Below, piece by piece: positions 1-9,158 of a DNA stretch of 41,852 bases. The position numbers and the translations under genes were made by a program. The stretch is from the NCBI GenBank assembly GCA_003141415.1, contig PLLX01000181.1:3034-44885 (forward strand), written 5' to 3'. Under the pieces are notes generated by a model that saw only the letters and a program-made list of their open reading frames with translations, ran no database searches and was not told where the DNA came from. The stretch comes from Bacteroidales bacterium (GTDB lineage: Bacteria; Bacteroidota; Bacteroidia; Bacteroidales; VadinHA17). The stretch's first letter is position 1; each line of letters opens with the position of its first letter.

Positions 1-185
1 TGCGCTCGCGGGGATTCAATTTTCCGGGGGCCTTTGAAATCTAATATTTTACTGAAATTTTTCGCCCCCGGGGGGCCGAGCGTTAATAAACAGCCTGGCA
101 AGCTGTTTTAGCGAAGGAGCCTGCGTGGCGCGAGGGATGGCTAAGCGAGCCAGAGCCCGGCGAAGCCAAATGAACATTTAAATAT
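1..185. repeat. GC-rich intergenic palindromic element (partial at window edge)
   Basis: Nested inverted repeats: cgctcg (3-8)/cgagcg (77-82) and ccgggggc (24-31)/gcccccgg (64-71), followed by aacagc..gctgtt and tggct..agcca hairpins. No supported ORF. Confidence 0.6.
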
Positions 186-189
186 CAAA

Positions 190-1362
190 TCATAATTTAA
201 ATAACCACAAAATTTTCCCTAATCTGTGAGGATAATAAAACAACACCTTCCAGGTGCTGTTGCAATGGTACCGGTTCTTCATGAAACTGATAGTAGGGAA
301 AATATCTCCTAAAACATACAGAAACTTGCGATGGAATCCGGGCATATCGCCTAAAATATGATGATAGAACCCTGGTTTATCGACGGGAGGGTTATCCTTC
401 GGACTACTTAGGAAGAAAAAGAATTTATTAATAAAATCCTGATTATGCGATTTGTCAATAAAATCGTTAAGCCATCCGGGAAAGATAACTCCCCACACAT
501 CTCTCAACGGTTCCAGATACCAGGCAAGTATCTCAGACATACCAGCCTCCGATGCCAATTTAAGAAGAGTATCATTTAATATCTCATCATTATACTTTTC
601 TATCATAACAACAAGATCAGTATATAACCTGAGCTGTGATTCATTATTCATTTCATGCAGATAGAGATGCTTAACCAGATATAGAAAAAAGATCTGAGGC
701 TGAGGAAACCAGGCCTTTTCTCCTTTGATCTCTACCCCATAGCTGCTATCATAGAGCATTTTGGTCAGCACATTTTTTCTCCCCCCGAAAAGCTCATTGT
801 GAATCTCAACAGAAGTCCCCTTTTTAATGAGCGATGGAAGATGCTTGCCGGAATATGGCATAATTTGTTCATGAAAAAACGATTTTACTGGCAGCGATTC
901 ATATCCGTTGCTGATGAGAATCTTCCTGGCTTTAATGCACTCTTCCCTGTTTATTAAAATATCAACATCAGACATCTGCCGCAGTCCTGAATTGCCGTAA
1001 ACGGAATTTTCAAGTGCAAGTCCCTTCAGGATAACTGTTTTAATATTCTCATTATTCAGCAGCCGGAGAACCTCGCCCATTGATTCGGTATTGAAAGTAT
1101 TCCGGCTCAGACTTCTCATCAATGCACCCCTTAGGAAAAAAACGACTTCCTCCGGTATTCCGGAATGGAGCTGGTATTTTTCAAGATTATTCCAGACCAG
1201 AGCTGCAACACCATGTTCATTTGCAAGATTCCTGAAATAGTTCCAGTCAGTTATTAGAGTAATAAGTGACCTGATCTTGTTTATTTGTTCATTGCTGAAT
1301 TCAAGACGACATAATCCCAGCAGAAGATTCTCCTCATCCCTTATCCTGATTTCACTCTTCAT
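190..1362 (-). CDS. Nucleotidyltransferase family protein (NTP_transf_5-like)
   Basis: 390 aa; VILKGLALENSVYGNSGLRQMSDVDILI matches the KG..L/GLR..sDvDiL pattern of NTP_transf_5 proteins. Overlaps the upstream ABC gene by 4 bp. Confidence 0.85.
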   Translation of the reverse strand: MKSEIRIRDEENLLLGLCRLEFSNEQINKIRSLITLITDWNYFRNLANEHGVAALVWNNLEKYQLHSGIPEEVVFFLRGALMRSLSRNTFNTESMGEVLRLLNNENIKTVILKGLALENSVYGNSGLRQMSDVDILINREECIKARKILISNGYESLPVKSFFHEQIMPYSGKHLPSLIKKGTSVEIHNELFGGRKNVLTKMLYDSSYGVEIKGEKAWFPQPQIFFLYLVKHLYLHEMNNESQLRLYTDLVVMIEKYNDEILNDTLLKLASEAGMSEILAWYLEPLRDVWGVIFPGWLNDFIDKSHNQDFINKFFFFLSSPKDNPPVDKPGFYHHILGDMPGFHRKFLYVLGDIFPTISFMKNRYHCNSTWKVLFYYPHRLGKILWLFKL

Positions 1363-3146
1363 CTGGTAAACCTGCTGCTCTGTTTAGTAAACATTGTGAA
1401 ATATATCCCGCCTCTCTTCATCAGCTCATCGTGTGTACCGGCTTCAGCAATTGTACCTTTATCGAGCACAATTATCCTGTCGGCCAGACTAACATTTGTA
1501 AACCGGTGACTTATTAGAATCGAGGTACGGCCCCTGACTATCTCCCTGAAACGGCTGAAGATATCATATTCCGTGTCAGCATCCAGGGCGCTGGATGGTT
1601 CATCGAGAATAAGTATCGGAGCATCCCTGAAGAGTGCTCTTGCCAGTGCGATCTTCTGCCACTCTCCCCAACTTAGTTCACGACTGTCGTCAAACAGGTT
1701 ACCGATAACAGTTTCATAGCCATAAGGCAGATTATCGATTAATTCATGAACACCGGTGGTAGTAGCTGCGGCTTTTATTCTTCCTTCCGGACTTTTTTCA
1801 TCAATATTTCCCATCCGGATGTTCTCTCCGGCAGAAAGATTGTATAGCATAAAGTCCTGAAAAACTACTGAAAAATGTTTTCTATACTCTTCAGGGTCAA
1901 TATTCCTGATATCACTGCCATCATATTTTATGTTTCCCGAGTCGGGATCGTAAAACCTGCATAACAACCTCACAAGAGTGCTTTTCCCGGCACCGTTTGG
2001 TCCGACAAGAGCTATTATTTCTCCTTTTTTTATTTCAAATGACACATTACTGATAGTGCTGAAGTTATTGCCAGGATAGGTGAAGGACAGGTTGTCTAAC
2101 ACTATTTTTTTCTTTAATGGTAAAGACTCTGTAACCGGCTCTGCAGCTGTTACATTTTCTTTCAGATTCAGAAATTCAAATGTATCACCAATAAAGAGAT
2201 TATCCTCATAGAGCCCTGCCAGTGCACCGAACAGATCTTTAATGTATAACATTCCCTGTCGGAAAGCGAGCAGGAACATTGCCATCTGACCAAGGGAAAG
2301 TTTTCCCCTTATTGTTTGGTGTGCGATAAACAACAGGGTTATCAATAAGGCCGATGCTTTAAAAAGATTGGAAATTAATTCTATCAGGGTTCTTTTTCGG
2401 ATGATATTGATCTCTTCCTCTTTTTGCTTCAGGAAAGACTTCTTGAAAAGGCTTATGAAATAATTTCCCAGTCCGAAAAGCCTCAATTCTCTGGAGGGTC
2501 TGTCTCCTGTGAGCAGCCAGTTAAAATATGCCGATTTTCTTGCTTCGGGTGTCTGCTGCCTCTGAAAATTATATAGCATATCTGCATAATAGAGCCGTAA
2601 CCATATTCCCGGAATATTAGCTACAAGAAGGAGCACGGCAAGTGTCCAGTGAAGAGTTAGTATAAGTCCGGTCATAAGTAACAGAGAAAGAAGAGCTCTG
2701 AGCATTGAAACCAGGTTATTCAGGATGCTGTTCGGGCGCCACGGGGCTTCCCTTGCAGCACGTGACAAACAATCGAAATATTCGGGACGTTCAAAATTGA
2801 TGAGATCGAGTTTTATAGCTTTGGAGTGCAGTAGTCCATACATATAGACCTCAAGCTTCAGAGCTTGCTTTTTACGGACATAATTGCTGAAATCAGATGA
2901 GGCTTCATCAAGAAACCATATTATTACTACTGCTACAATCGGCAACAGCACATTTATGTTTGGAGTCGAGGGAAGCGCTGTGGCAGCTTTAGTGATATCA
3001 TCAACAACCACTTTCAGAAGCCAGATAAGAAGGAGAGGGAAAATACTCCGCAGAACTGACATCACAATATTTGCAAATGTCCATCCCGGAGTGCTGTTCC
3101 AGACTAGTCTTAAGGATTCCCTGAATAGATTTAATTTTTCTTTCAT
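1359..3146 (-). CDS. ABC transporter, fused permease/ATP-binding protein (exporter type)
   Basis: 595 aa; N-terminal TM domain, Walker A GPNGAGKST, Walker B ILILDEPSSALD, H-loop SHR; signature is LSWGEWQ. No N-terminal C39 peptidase domain. Confidence 0.93.
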   Translation of the reverse strand: MKEKLNLFRESLRLVWNSTPGWTFANIVMSVLRSIFPLLLIWLLKVVVDDITKAATALPSTPNINVLLPIVAVVIIWFLDEASSDFSNYVRKKQALKLEVYMYGLLHSKAIKLDLINFERPEYFDCLSRAAREAPWRPNSILNNLVSMLRALLSLLLMTGLILTLHWTLAVLLLVANIPGIWLRLYYADMLYNFQRQQTPEARKSAYFNWLLTGDRPSRELRLFGLGNYFISLFKKSFLKQKEEEINIIRKRTLIELISNLFKASALLITLLFIAHQTIRGKLSLGQMAMFLLAFRQGMLYIKDLFGALAGLYEDNLFIGDTFEFLNLKENVTAAEPVTESLPLKKKIVLDNLSFTYPGNNFSTISNVSFEIKKGEIIALVGPNGAGKSTLVRLLCRFYDPDSGNIKYDGSDIRNIDPEEYRKHFSVVFQDFMLYNLSAGENIRMGNIDEKSPEGRIKAAATTTGVHELIDNLPYGYETVIGNLFDDSRELSWGEWQKIALARALFRDAPILILDEPSSALDADTEYDIFSRFREIVRGRTSILISHRFTNVSLADRIIVLDKGTIAEAGTHDELMKRGGIYFTMFTKQSSRFTR

Positions 3147-3174
3147 TTACTGATTCTTGCAACTCTTTATCCCT

Positions 3175-3296
3175 GTCTTTTTACCCCTCCCAAATGGGGG
3201 CTTTTGGATCTTCTTTATTAGTTAACCCCCATTGGGGGAGTCTATTGGATCTTCTTTGTCAATTAACCCCCCCATATGGGGGGAAGGGGGGTTAAA
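3175..3296. repeat. GC-rich palindromic intergenic repeats
   Basis: Repeated units ttaacccccattgggggagtctattggatcttctttgtcaattaacccccccatatggggggaagggggg; gttaaccccc..ggatcttctttg occurs as tandem variants. Confidence 0.7.
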
Positions 3297-3762
3297 ATTT
3301 GATTTTCTTCCATAAAATTATCCCAATAACTCTTATCCTGTTAATGAAATAATTTGGTTTTGTGTTAATCCTGATATCAGCAGGAACCGGGTTTTCACCG
3401 GTTGATTCAGCACGTACTATCCTTCCGGCTATTTTATCTATTTTCAACGGATTATCTGCATAAGCATTACTATCTCCCCTTGCGATATAGCAGGTAATGC
3501 CATTTTTGGATATTATTTTAGAAAGGCGGTGGACAATAAGTCCGCTTTCTCTTCGAATTGCAATTATCTCTCCGGGTCGGGGCATCCCCTTGATACTTAA
3601 TGGTTCTATCAGTATCAGCGAACCTGGCTTGATACAGGGATACATGCTATACCCATGAGCTTTTATCCTGATGGATTTTCCTTCGGAGAGCAGAGTGAGA
3701 CCAATATCTTTTACAATTGAATGATTGTCAGACCGGGTATTCATTTTCGAGGATGAGGTCAA
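3292..3762 (-). CDS. S24/S26 family (signal peptidase-like) peptidase
   Basis: 156 aa; GYSMYPCIKPGSLILIEP (Ser box), PGEIIAIRRESGLIVHRLSKI (His at the general-base position), ARGDSNAYADNP. No clear N-terminal TM anchor. Confidence 0.85.
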   Translation of the reverse strand: MTSSSKMNTRSDNHSIVKDIGLTLLSEGKSIRIKAHGYSMYPCIKPGSLILIEPLSIKGMPRPGEIIAIRRESGLIVHRLSKIISKNGITCYIARGDSNAYADNPLKIDKIAGRIVRAESTGENPVPADIRINTKPNYFINRIRVIGIILWKKIKF

Positions 3763-4624
3763 TTACATTTTGGTCGGGTCTGAAGAATAACTTTGAGGTT
3801 GGGATCGTCCCGCACATAATAGAAATCGAACCCAGAAGACGTGCAATGATGTCAGCCCCCCAGTTATGCTGGATACAATTAGCCAGTACCTGTGTCACAG
3901 CGGTGGCTCCTTTTAACGGGATAAGCATATTCTCAGCTCCATGTTCAATAATAAAAATCTTGTTGAGGATTGATTCACGGGGTTCATCATCATTATAAAC
4001 AGGTGTATTAAACATCCTGTAACCACCTCCTGTATTTCGCAAGATAAGCCTGTCATCGTGGATTACTTTGGCTCCTGAATCGTCCCATAGCTTAGCCATT
4101 GTCGATTTCCCTTTTCCTGATACTCCGCTGAATATATAACCATGCCCGGCGTTGTTAACTCCCGATGCATGTATCATAATATCTCCATTTATAACCGTAA
4201 GGTAATATAGTATCAGTCCGTCAAGCGGATATTCGAAAGGATCGGTCTCATCCCGGGCACCATAAATCCAAAGGTCCCATTCCATAGATGTTAGTGAAAA
4301 TTTCAATACTGCATTTTTCTCTGCGGAAGAGAGTGGGAATATGGTCCAGATATAAAGCTCGGAATGATATTTCCAGACACTCCAGAAGTTTGTCTCATTA
4401 TTGAACTGGATGCCGTTGATCTCTTCAACGTATGGAGCGCGGAAAACCCTTTCGGCTCCCTTTGGAAGGTTAAAGGGCTCTGAATGAACGCGGATAAGTA
4501 TATCTGATCCGCTATTTTGGTTTATATTTCTGAGGAATCTCGTTGATGGTTTAAGTTCCGGCCCGTTTGCTGAAGTCTCAAACCCGATATTATATCCTGC
4601 AATATTTAAATTGTAATTCCTCAT
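3728..4624 (-). CDS. HPr kinase-like (HprK-related) protein
   Basis: 298 aa; P-loop FSGVSGKGKSTMAKLW and downstream VIHDDRLILR as in HprK/PEPCK-type kinases; sits next to a PqqD-like gene. Confidence 0.83.
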   Translation of the reverse strand: MRNYNLNIAGYNIGFETSANGPELKPSTRFLRNINQNSGSDILIRVHSEPFNLPKGAERVFRAPYVEEINGIQFNNETNFWSVWKYHSELYIWTIFPLSSAEKNAVLKFSLTSMEWDLWIYGARDETDPFEYPLDGLILYYLTVINGDIMIHASGVNNAGHGYIFSGVSGKGKSTMAKLWDDSGAKVIHDDRLILRNTGGGYRMFNTPVYNDDEPRESILNKIFIIEHGAENMLIPLKGATAVTQVLANCIQHNWGADIIARLLGSISIMCGTIPTSKLFFRPDQNVIDLILENEYPV

Positions 4625-4671
4625 ATAATTAAATGCCTTCTTTTTTTATGGCCTCACTTCCCCTTCTTTCT

Positions 4672-4745
4672 TACCCCCAATTCCCCAGATGAGGGCTTTA
4701 AAGTATTCTGCTATGGTTAACCCCCCAGCTGGGGAAAGAGGAGTA
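4672..4745. repeat. GC-rich palindromic intergenic repeat
   Basis: acccccaattccccagatgagggc ... ggttaaccccccagctggggaaag; same family as 3175-3296. Confidence 0.6.
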
Positions 4746-4764
4746 AAAATACAAAATTAGATAA

Positions 4765-5070
4765 TTAATGGATAATAAGATAATTACTCATGTTTTCAAT
4801 AAAAGTAAAAACATCTGATTCTGCATTTTTAAAATCAATATCATACTCACCCGTTAATTCATTTATAATATCTTCAATGTTTCTTTTCCCATCAATTTGT
4901 TCCCAAATGAATGCCCCAGTCTCATTCAGAGTATAAACGCTGTTCATATCTGCTATGTTGTTTGTAATAGGAACCAGCACATACTCATTTTCGGTTTTCC
5001 GGGTAACTACCGTAGTAGATTGGGAAAGTATCGATTTCAAACCAGCCATAACATTCCAATTATCGATCAA
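4765..5070 (-). CDS. PqqD family protein (RRE-like)
   Basis: 101 aa; YVLVPITNNIADMNSVYTLNETGAFIWEQIDGKRNIEDIINELTGEYDID is a typical PqqD pattern. Confidence 0.88.
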   Translation of the reverse strand: MIDNWNVMAGLKSILSQSTTVVTRKTENEYVLVPITNNIADMNSVYTLNETGAFIWEQIDGKRNIEDIINELTGEYDIDFKNAESDVFTFIENMSNYLIIH

Positions 5071-5119
5071 ATGTATTAAAATTTATGGTTCATTTTCGTA
5101 CCTTCGCAAAAACTGAAAT

Positions 5120-7249
5120 ATGAGTAAAAAGGGAATGGCCAAAAGTGATTCCGGAAATTCAAGGGAATCGCTTATCGGACAAATACTTGCAACATTAACC
5201 AAAACCCCCGAACAGGGGTTTAATTATAAGCAGATCGCTAAACGTCTTAATATTACTGATGCCCCCGGAAGGCAGATGATATCAGATATTTTGAAAGATC
5301 TTACAAAACAAGGAAGCGTACAGGAAATATTTCACGGTAAATACAAAGTAAAAGTAACCCGTGGCTATATCACCGGTACTGTAGACATGACAAGGATGGG
5401 CTATGGGTTCATATCAACCGACGATCTTGAAGACGACGTATTTGTCACTGCTAAAAACCTGAAAACGGCTCTTCACGGCGATAAAGTTAAAGTGTGGCTC
5501 TATGCAAAGAGGAAAGGAGCCAGACCTGAAGGAGAAGTTGTTGAGATCATTGAAAGATGGAGGACTTCATTTGTAGGCACAGTTGAAATCATGCCCAACT
5601 TTGCATTTCTTATTCCCGATAACAAGAACATGCCATTTGACCTGTTCATCCCTACATCAAAACTAAATGGAGCAAAACAGGGACAGAAAGCAGTTGCTAA
5701 AGTGGTTGACTGGGATCCAAAATCGAAAAACCCTGTAGCAGAGATCATTAATGTCCTTGGTTATCCTGGTCTGCATGAAACGGAGATGCATGCAATTCTT
5801 GCTGAGTTTGAGCTACCCTATAACTTTACTGAAGAGGTTGAGGCTGATGCTGAAAAAATTGATGGAGAGATCACAGAAAACGATATAAAGGTTCGACGCG
5901 ACTTTCGGGAAATACCCACATTTACAATCGATCCGTCTGATGCAAAGGATTTTGATGATGCGCTTTCTCTCAAACAGCTGGAAAATGGCAACTGGGAAGC
6001 AGGAATCCATATTGCTGATGTGACGCATTATGTGAAAATGGATTCCCTGGTGGAAGAAGAAGCCAGACAGAGAGCCACATCAATCTACCTGGTTGACAGG
6101 GTTGTTCCAATGCTCCCTGAAAGACTGTCAAATCATATCTGTTCCCTGAATCCTGCCGAAGATAAGCTTACATATTCAGCTGTATTTGAATTGAATGATA
6201 AATCTGAAGTGATTAATGAATGGTTTGGAAAAACAATTATCAATTCCGATAAAAGATTCTCATACAATGAAGCTCAGCAGGTGATTGATACCGGAGATGG
6301 GGATATGAAGGAACAGGTACTTGTGCTTCACCGGCTGGCTCAGCAACTGCGGGCTAAGAGATTTGCATCAGGGGCTTTTGCCTTTGAGAAGATTGAAGTG
6401 AAGTTTGATCTTGATGAAGCAGGTAAACCACTCGGGATAAAATTCCGCGAAATGGGTACAGCAAACCAGCTTATTGAGGAATTCATGCTACTCGCGAATA
6501 AGCGGGTTGCAGAATATGTCGGGAAAAAACTAAGAGGAAAAACTTTTGTCTACCGTATTCACGATAAACCTGATCCGGAGAAAATTAGCAATTTCAGCCA
6601 TTTCATTACCCGTTTCGGATATAAGCTGATTGAAGATGATAAGACCTCATTGCCAAAAGCAATGAATAAATTATTGCACTCTGTCGCCGGGAAAAAGGAA
6701 CAGAATATTATTGAAACACTAGCTCTCCGGTCGATGGCAAAAGCGATCTACTCAACAGACAATATAGGTCATTACGGACTTTCATTTAAATACTATACAC
6801 ATTTTACTTCACCAATACGACGTTATCCCGATATGATGGTTCATAGGTTAATGTCTGCATATCTTGCCGGAGAAAATCCGGGCGGCAAGGATAAATACGA
6901 AAAACTGTGTAATCACTCTTCAAAAATGGAAAGGCTGTCTGCTGAGGCAGAAAGAGCATCTGTTAAGTACAAGCAAGTTGAGTATATGAGTGATAAAACA
7001 GGGAATGTGTTTGAAGGAGTCATCTCAGGAGTTACAGAATGGGGAATATATGTGGAGATCATTGAGAATCAGTGTGAAGGGATGATCCATATCCGGGAGC
7101 TGGCAGATGATTTTTATGAATATGATGAGGAAAATTACTGTATAAAAGGACGGTCAACGGGTAAAATTTATACTCTTGGGGACCGTGTTAATATTGAGGT
7201 CGTTAAGGCTGATCTTCAGAAGAAGCAGCTCGATTACAGGCTGGCCTGA
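5120..7249 (+). CDS. rnr: Ribonuclease R
   Basis: 709 aa; RNB motif FTIDPSDAKDFDDALS, HYGLSFKYYTHFTSPIRRYPDMMVHR, C-terminal S1 domain. Confidence 0.97.
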   Translation: MSKKGMAKSDSGNSRESLIGQILATLTKTPEQGFNYKQIAKRLNITDAPGRQMISDILKDLTKQGSVQEIFHGKYKVKVTRGYITGTVDMTRMGYGFISTDDLEDDVFVTAKNLKTALHGDKVKVWLYAKRKGARPEGEVVEIIERWRTSFVGTVEIMPNFAFLIPDNKNMPFDLFIPTSKLNGAKQGQKAVAKVVDWDPKSKNPVAEIINVLGYPGLHETEMHAILAEFELPYNFTEEVEADAEKIDGEITENDIKVRRDFREIPTFTIDPSDAKDFDDALSLKQLENGNWEAGIHIADVTHYVKMDSLVEEEARQRATSIYLVDRVVPMLPERLSNHICSLNPAEDKLTYSAVFELNDKSEVINEWFGKTIINSDKRFSYNEAQQVIDTGDGDMKEQVLVLHRLAQQLRAKRFASGAFAFEKIEVKFDLDEAGKPLGIKFREMGTANQLIEEFMLLANKRVAEYVGKKLRGKTFVYRIHDKPDPEKISNFSHFITRFGYKLIEDDKTSLPKAMNKLLHSVAGKKEQNIIETLALRSMAKAIYSTDNIGHYGLSFKYYTHFTSPIRRYPDMMVHRLMSAYLAGENPGGKDKYEKLCNHSSKMERLSAEAERASVKYKQVEYMSDKTGNVFEGVISGVTEWGIYVEIIENQCEGMIHIRELADDFYEYDEENYCIKGRSTGKIYTLGDRVNIEVVKADLQKKQLDYRLA

Positions 7250-9141
7250 TCTTTCTCAATAACCTTTAATAACTTCATCACAGCATCCTTTTCAGGAATG
7301 TTTTTCAGGACCGGAACTGTTCCCCTGTAAATATGAACCTTGCCATTGGTTGCTCCGACATATCCATAGTCGGCCCCTGCCATCTCGCCCGGACCATTTA
7401 CGATGCATCCCATTATTGCTATCTTAAGGCCTTTCATATGCCCGGTGGCCTCTTTTACCTTTTTAACAGATTCCCGGAGATCGAACTTTGTGCGTCCGCA
7501 AGTCGGGCATGAGAGATATATTGTACGGGTGATGCGTGTTTCGGTACACTGAAGAATGGAAAAAGCAAGTGAAGTGATGTCAATGAAATCAACATCCCCT
7601 GTATTAGTGATTGAAATCCCTGTAACTCTTCTGTCAAGAATGTAACGACCTAAAAGTGAAGAAGCTTTTATTTGAAGGTCTTCCAGATTTTTTTCCCGGA
7701 AAACCGGATTCAGCACTATATTATAGCTCAGGTTGTTTTCTTCAAGAGCATTGAGAAAATAATCGGCAGCGTACAACTCTTTTTCAGGATTAAAAGTGAA
7801 TATAACCAGAGTAGTATCAGGAGCAGGATCTTTAAGATATTCAATATTGAAATTAGAACCGGTCAGCAAGACATTTAATTTCTCAGATCTGTATGCACTT
7901 TCATGAAATGTCTCAGGAGAGAATAATGGGTATATTCTGTCCTTTCCCCTGTTTTCATGCCAAATCCTGTAGGGGAGTATAAGGGAAACGTTTTCAGGGA
8001 TATTTTCAGGACAATTCTTAACAATTATCAGATCGACTGAACTGTCAGTTTTTTTAATCTCACCGGTTTTTGCATCAGTGCTATAACCGGTATTCTTATA
8101 TATGACTGCATTTATTTCAGGAAAGGAGGTCATATTTGAGACTACTAATGGACCAATTATCCGCTTAAGAATTTCCGGTTTGGATGAAGGGACTTTATAA
8201 TTTAACGGTTTATCAGGGGCTTTTTGAGATATTCCCCTGGGGTAGTAGCCGGCAAGTTTTCCTGCAACAGGAATCTCTTTTTCAGGATCTTCTGATAAAG
8301 AGACTCTTATGGTATCGCCTATCCCCTCTGCCAGAAGGGCTCCGATTCCTGCAGCTGATCTGATCCTCCCGTCTTCACCTTCCCCTGCTTCAGTCACACC
8401 AAGATGAAGGGGATATGATAATTCTTCGGTTTGCATCATACTTACCAGCATCCGGGTAGCTTCAATCATTATTACTGTGTCGGATGATTTCAGTGAAAGA
8501 ACAAGATCACTGAAATTTTCTGCTTTGAATATCCTGATAAACTCCAGAGCAGAAAAAACCATTCCTTTCGGAGTATTTCCGAACCGGGTCATAATACGAT
8601 CAGAGAGGGAACCATGATTAATTCCGATACGTATCACTGTTTTATTTTCGCGGCATATATTTATCAGAGGGAGCAGTTTTGTGTGGATTCTCTCAAGTTC
8701 CTCGTTGTATTCTTTTTCAGTAAGCATATGTTTCTCAAAGGATGCTCTTTTATCAACGTAGTTCCCCGGATTGATCCTTACCTTTTCAACAAACCGGGCG
8801 GCAGTTTCTGCAACAACCGGATTAAAGTGAATATCAGCTATCAAAGGAGTTTCAAAACCGGCTCTTAGCAGCTCTTTTTTTATGACAGCAAGGTTCTCTG
8901 CCTCCCTGATGCCTTGTGCTGTCAGTCGCACATAATCAGCTCCGGCCTCAATGATCCTTATGCATTGTGCAACAGATGCTTTTGTGTCGAGTGTATCTGT
9001 ATTTGTCATTGACTGGATGCGGACAGGGTAGTCGCCGCCAAGGGGGGTGGAACCAATGAAGACAACTGAGGACTTGTATGAAGACCCCCTGTGGTCCACC
9101 TGGTAGGGGGACAAATCCGTCTTTTCTATGTTGTTTTTCAT
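7234..9141 (-). CDS. ispG: 4-hydroxy-3-methylbut-2-enyl diphosphate synthase, long form with insert domain
   Basis: IQSMTNTDT, ADIHFNP, Fe-S motifs SCPTCGRTKFDL and GCIVNGPGEMAGADYGYVG. ORF opens at 9174, but the Met at 9141 avoids overlap with cysS. Confidence 0.96.
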   Translation of the reverse strand: MKNNIEKTDLSPYQVDHRGSSYKSSVVFIGSTPLGGDYPVRIQSMTNTDTLDTKASVAQCIRIIEAGADYVRLTAQGIREAENLAVIKKELLRAGFETPLIADIHFNPVVAETAARFVEKVRINPGNYVDKRASFEKHMLTEKEYNEELERIHTKLLPLINICRENKTVIRIGINHGSLSDRIMTRFGNTPKGMVFSALEFIRIFKAENFSDLVLSLKSSDTVIMIEATRMLVSMMQTEELSYPLHLGVTEAGEGEDGRIRSAAGIGALLAEGIGDTIRVSLSEDPEKEIPVAGKLAGYYPRGISQKAPDKPLNYKVPSSKPEILKRIIGPLVVSNMTSFPEINAVIYKNTGYSTDAKTGEIKKTDSSVDLIIVKNCPENIPENVSLILPYRIWHENRGKDRIYPLFSPETFHESAYRSEKLNVLLTGSNFNIEYLKDPAPDTTLVIFTFNPEKELYAADYFLNALEENNLSYNIVLNPVFREKNLEDLQIKASSLLGRYILDRRVTGISITNTGDVDFIDITSLAFSILQCTETRITRTIYLSCPTCGRTKFDLRESVKKVKEATGHMKGLKIAIMGCIVNGPGEMAGADYGYVGATNGKVHIYRGTVPVLKNIPEKDAVMKLLKVIEKDQASL

Positions 9142-9158
9142 ATGTTTGACTCCCCTCT

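Noticed and set aside
1-189. CRISPR array or tRNA at the left edge
   Set aside because: Repeats are inverted rather than regularly spaced direct units, and no tRNA T-loop or acceptor pairing was found.
4625-4764. Gap between HprK-like and PqqD genes as a site for a RiPP precursor
   Set aside because: The minus strand has no usable ATG-initiated ORF in the gap; it is occupied by the palindromic repeat.
5071-5119. Precursor peptide upstream of the PqqD gene
   Set aside because: Only 49 bp separate it from the divergent rnr start; no room for a precursor and promoter.
7234-7249. Convergent 16-bp overlap of rnr and ispG 3' ends
   Set aside because: Real, but short convergent overlaps are common in compact genomes and need no special explanation.
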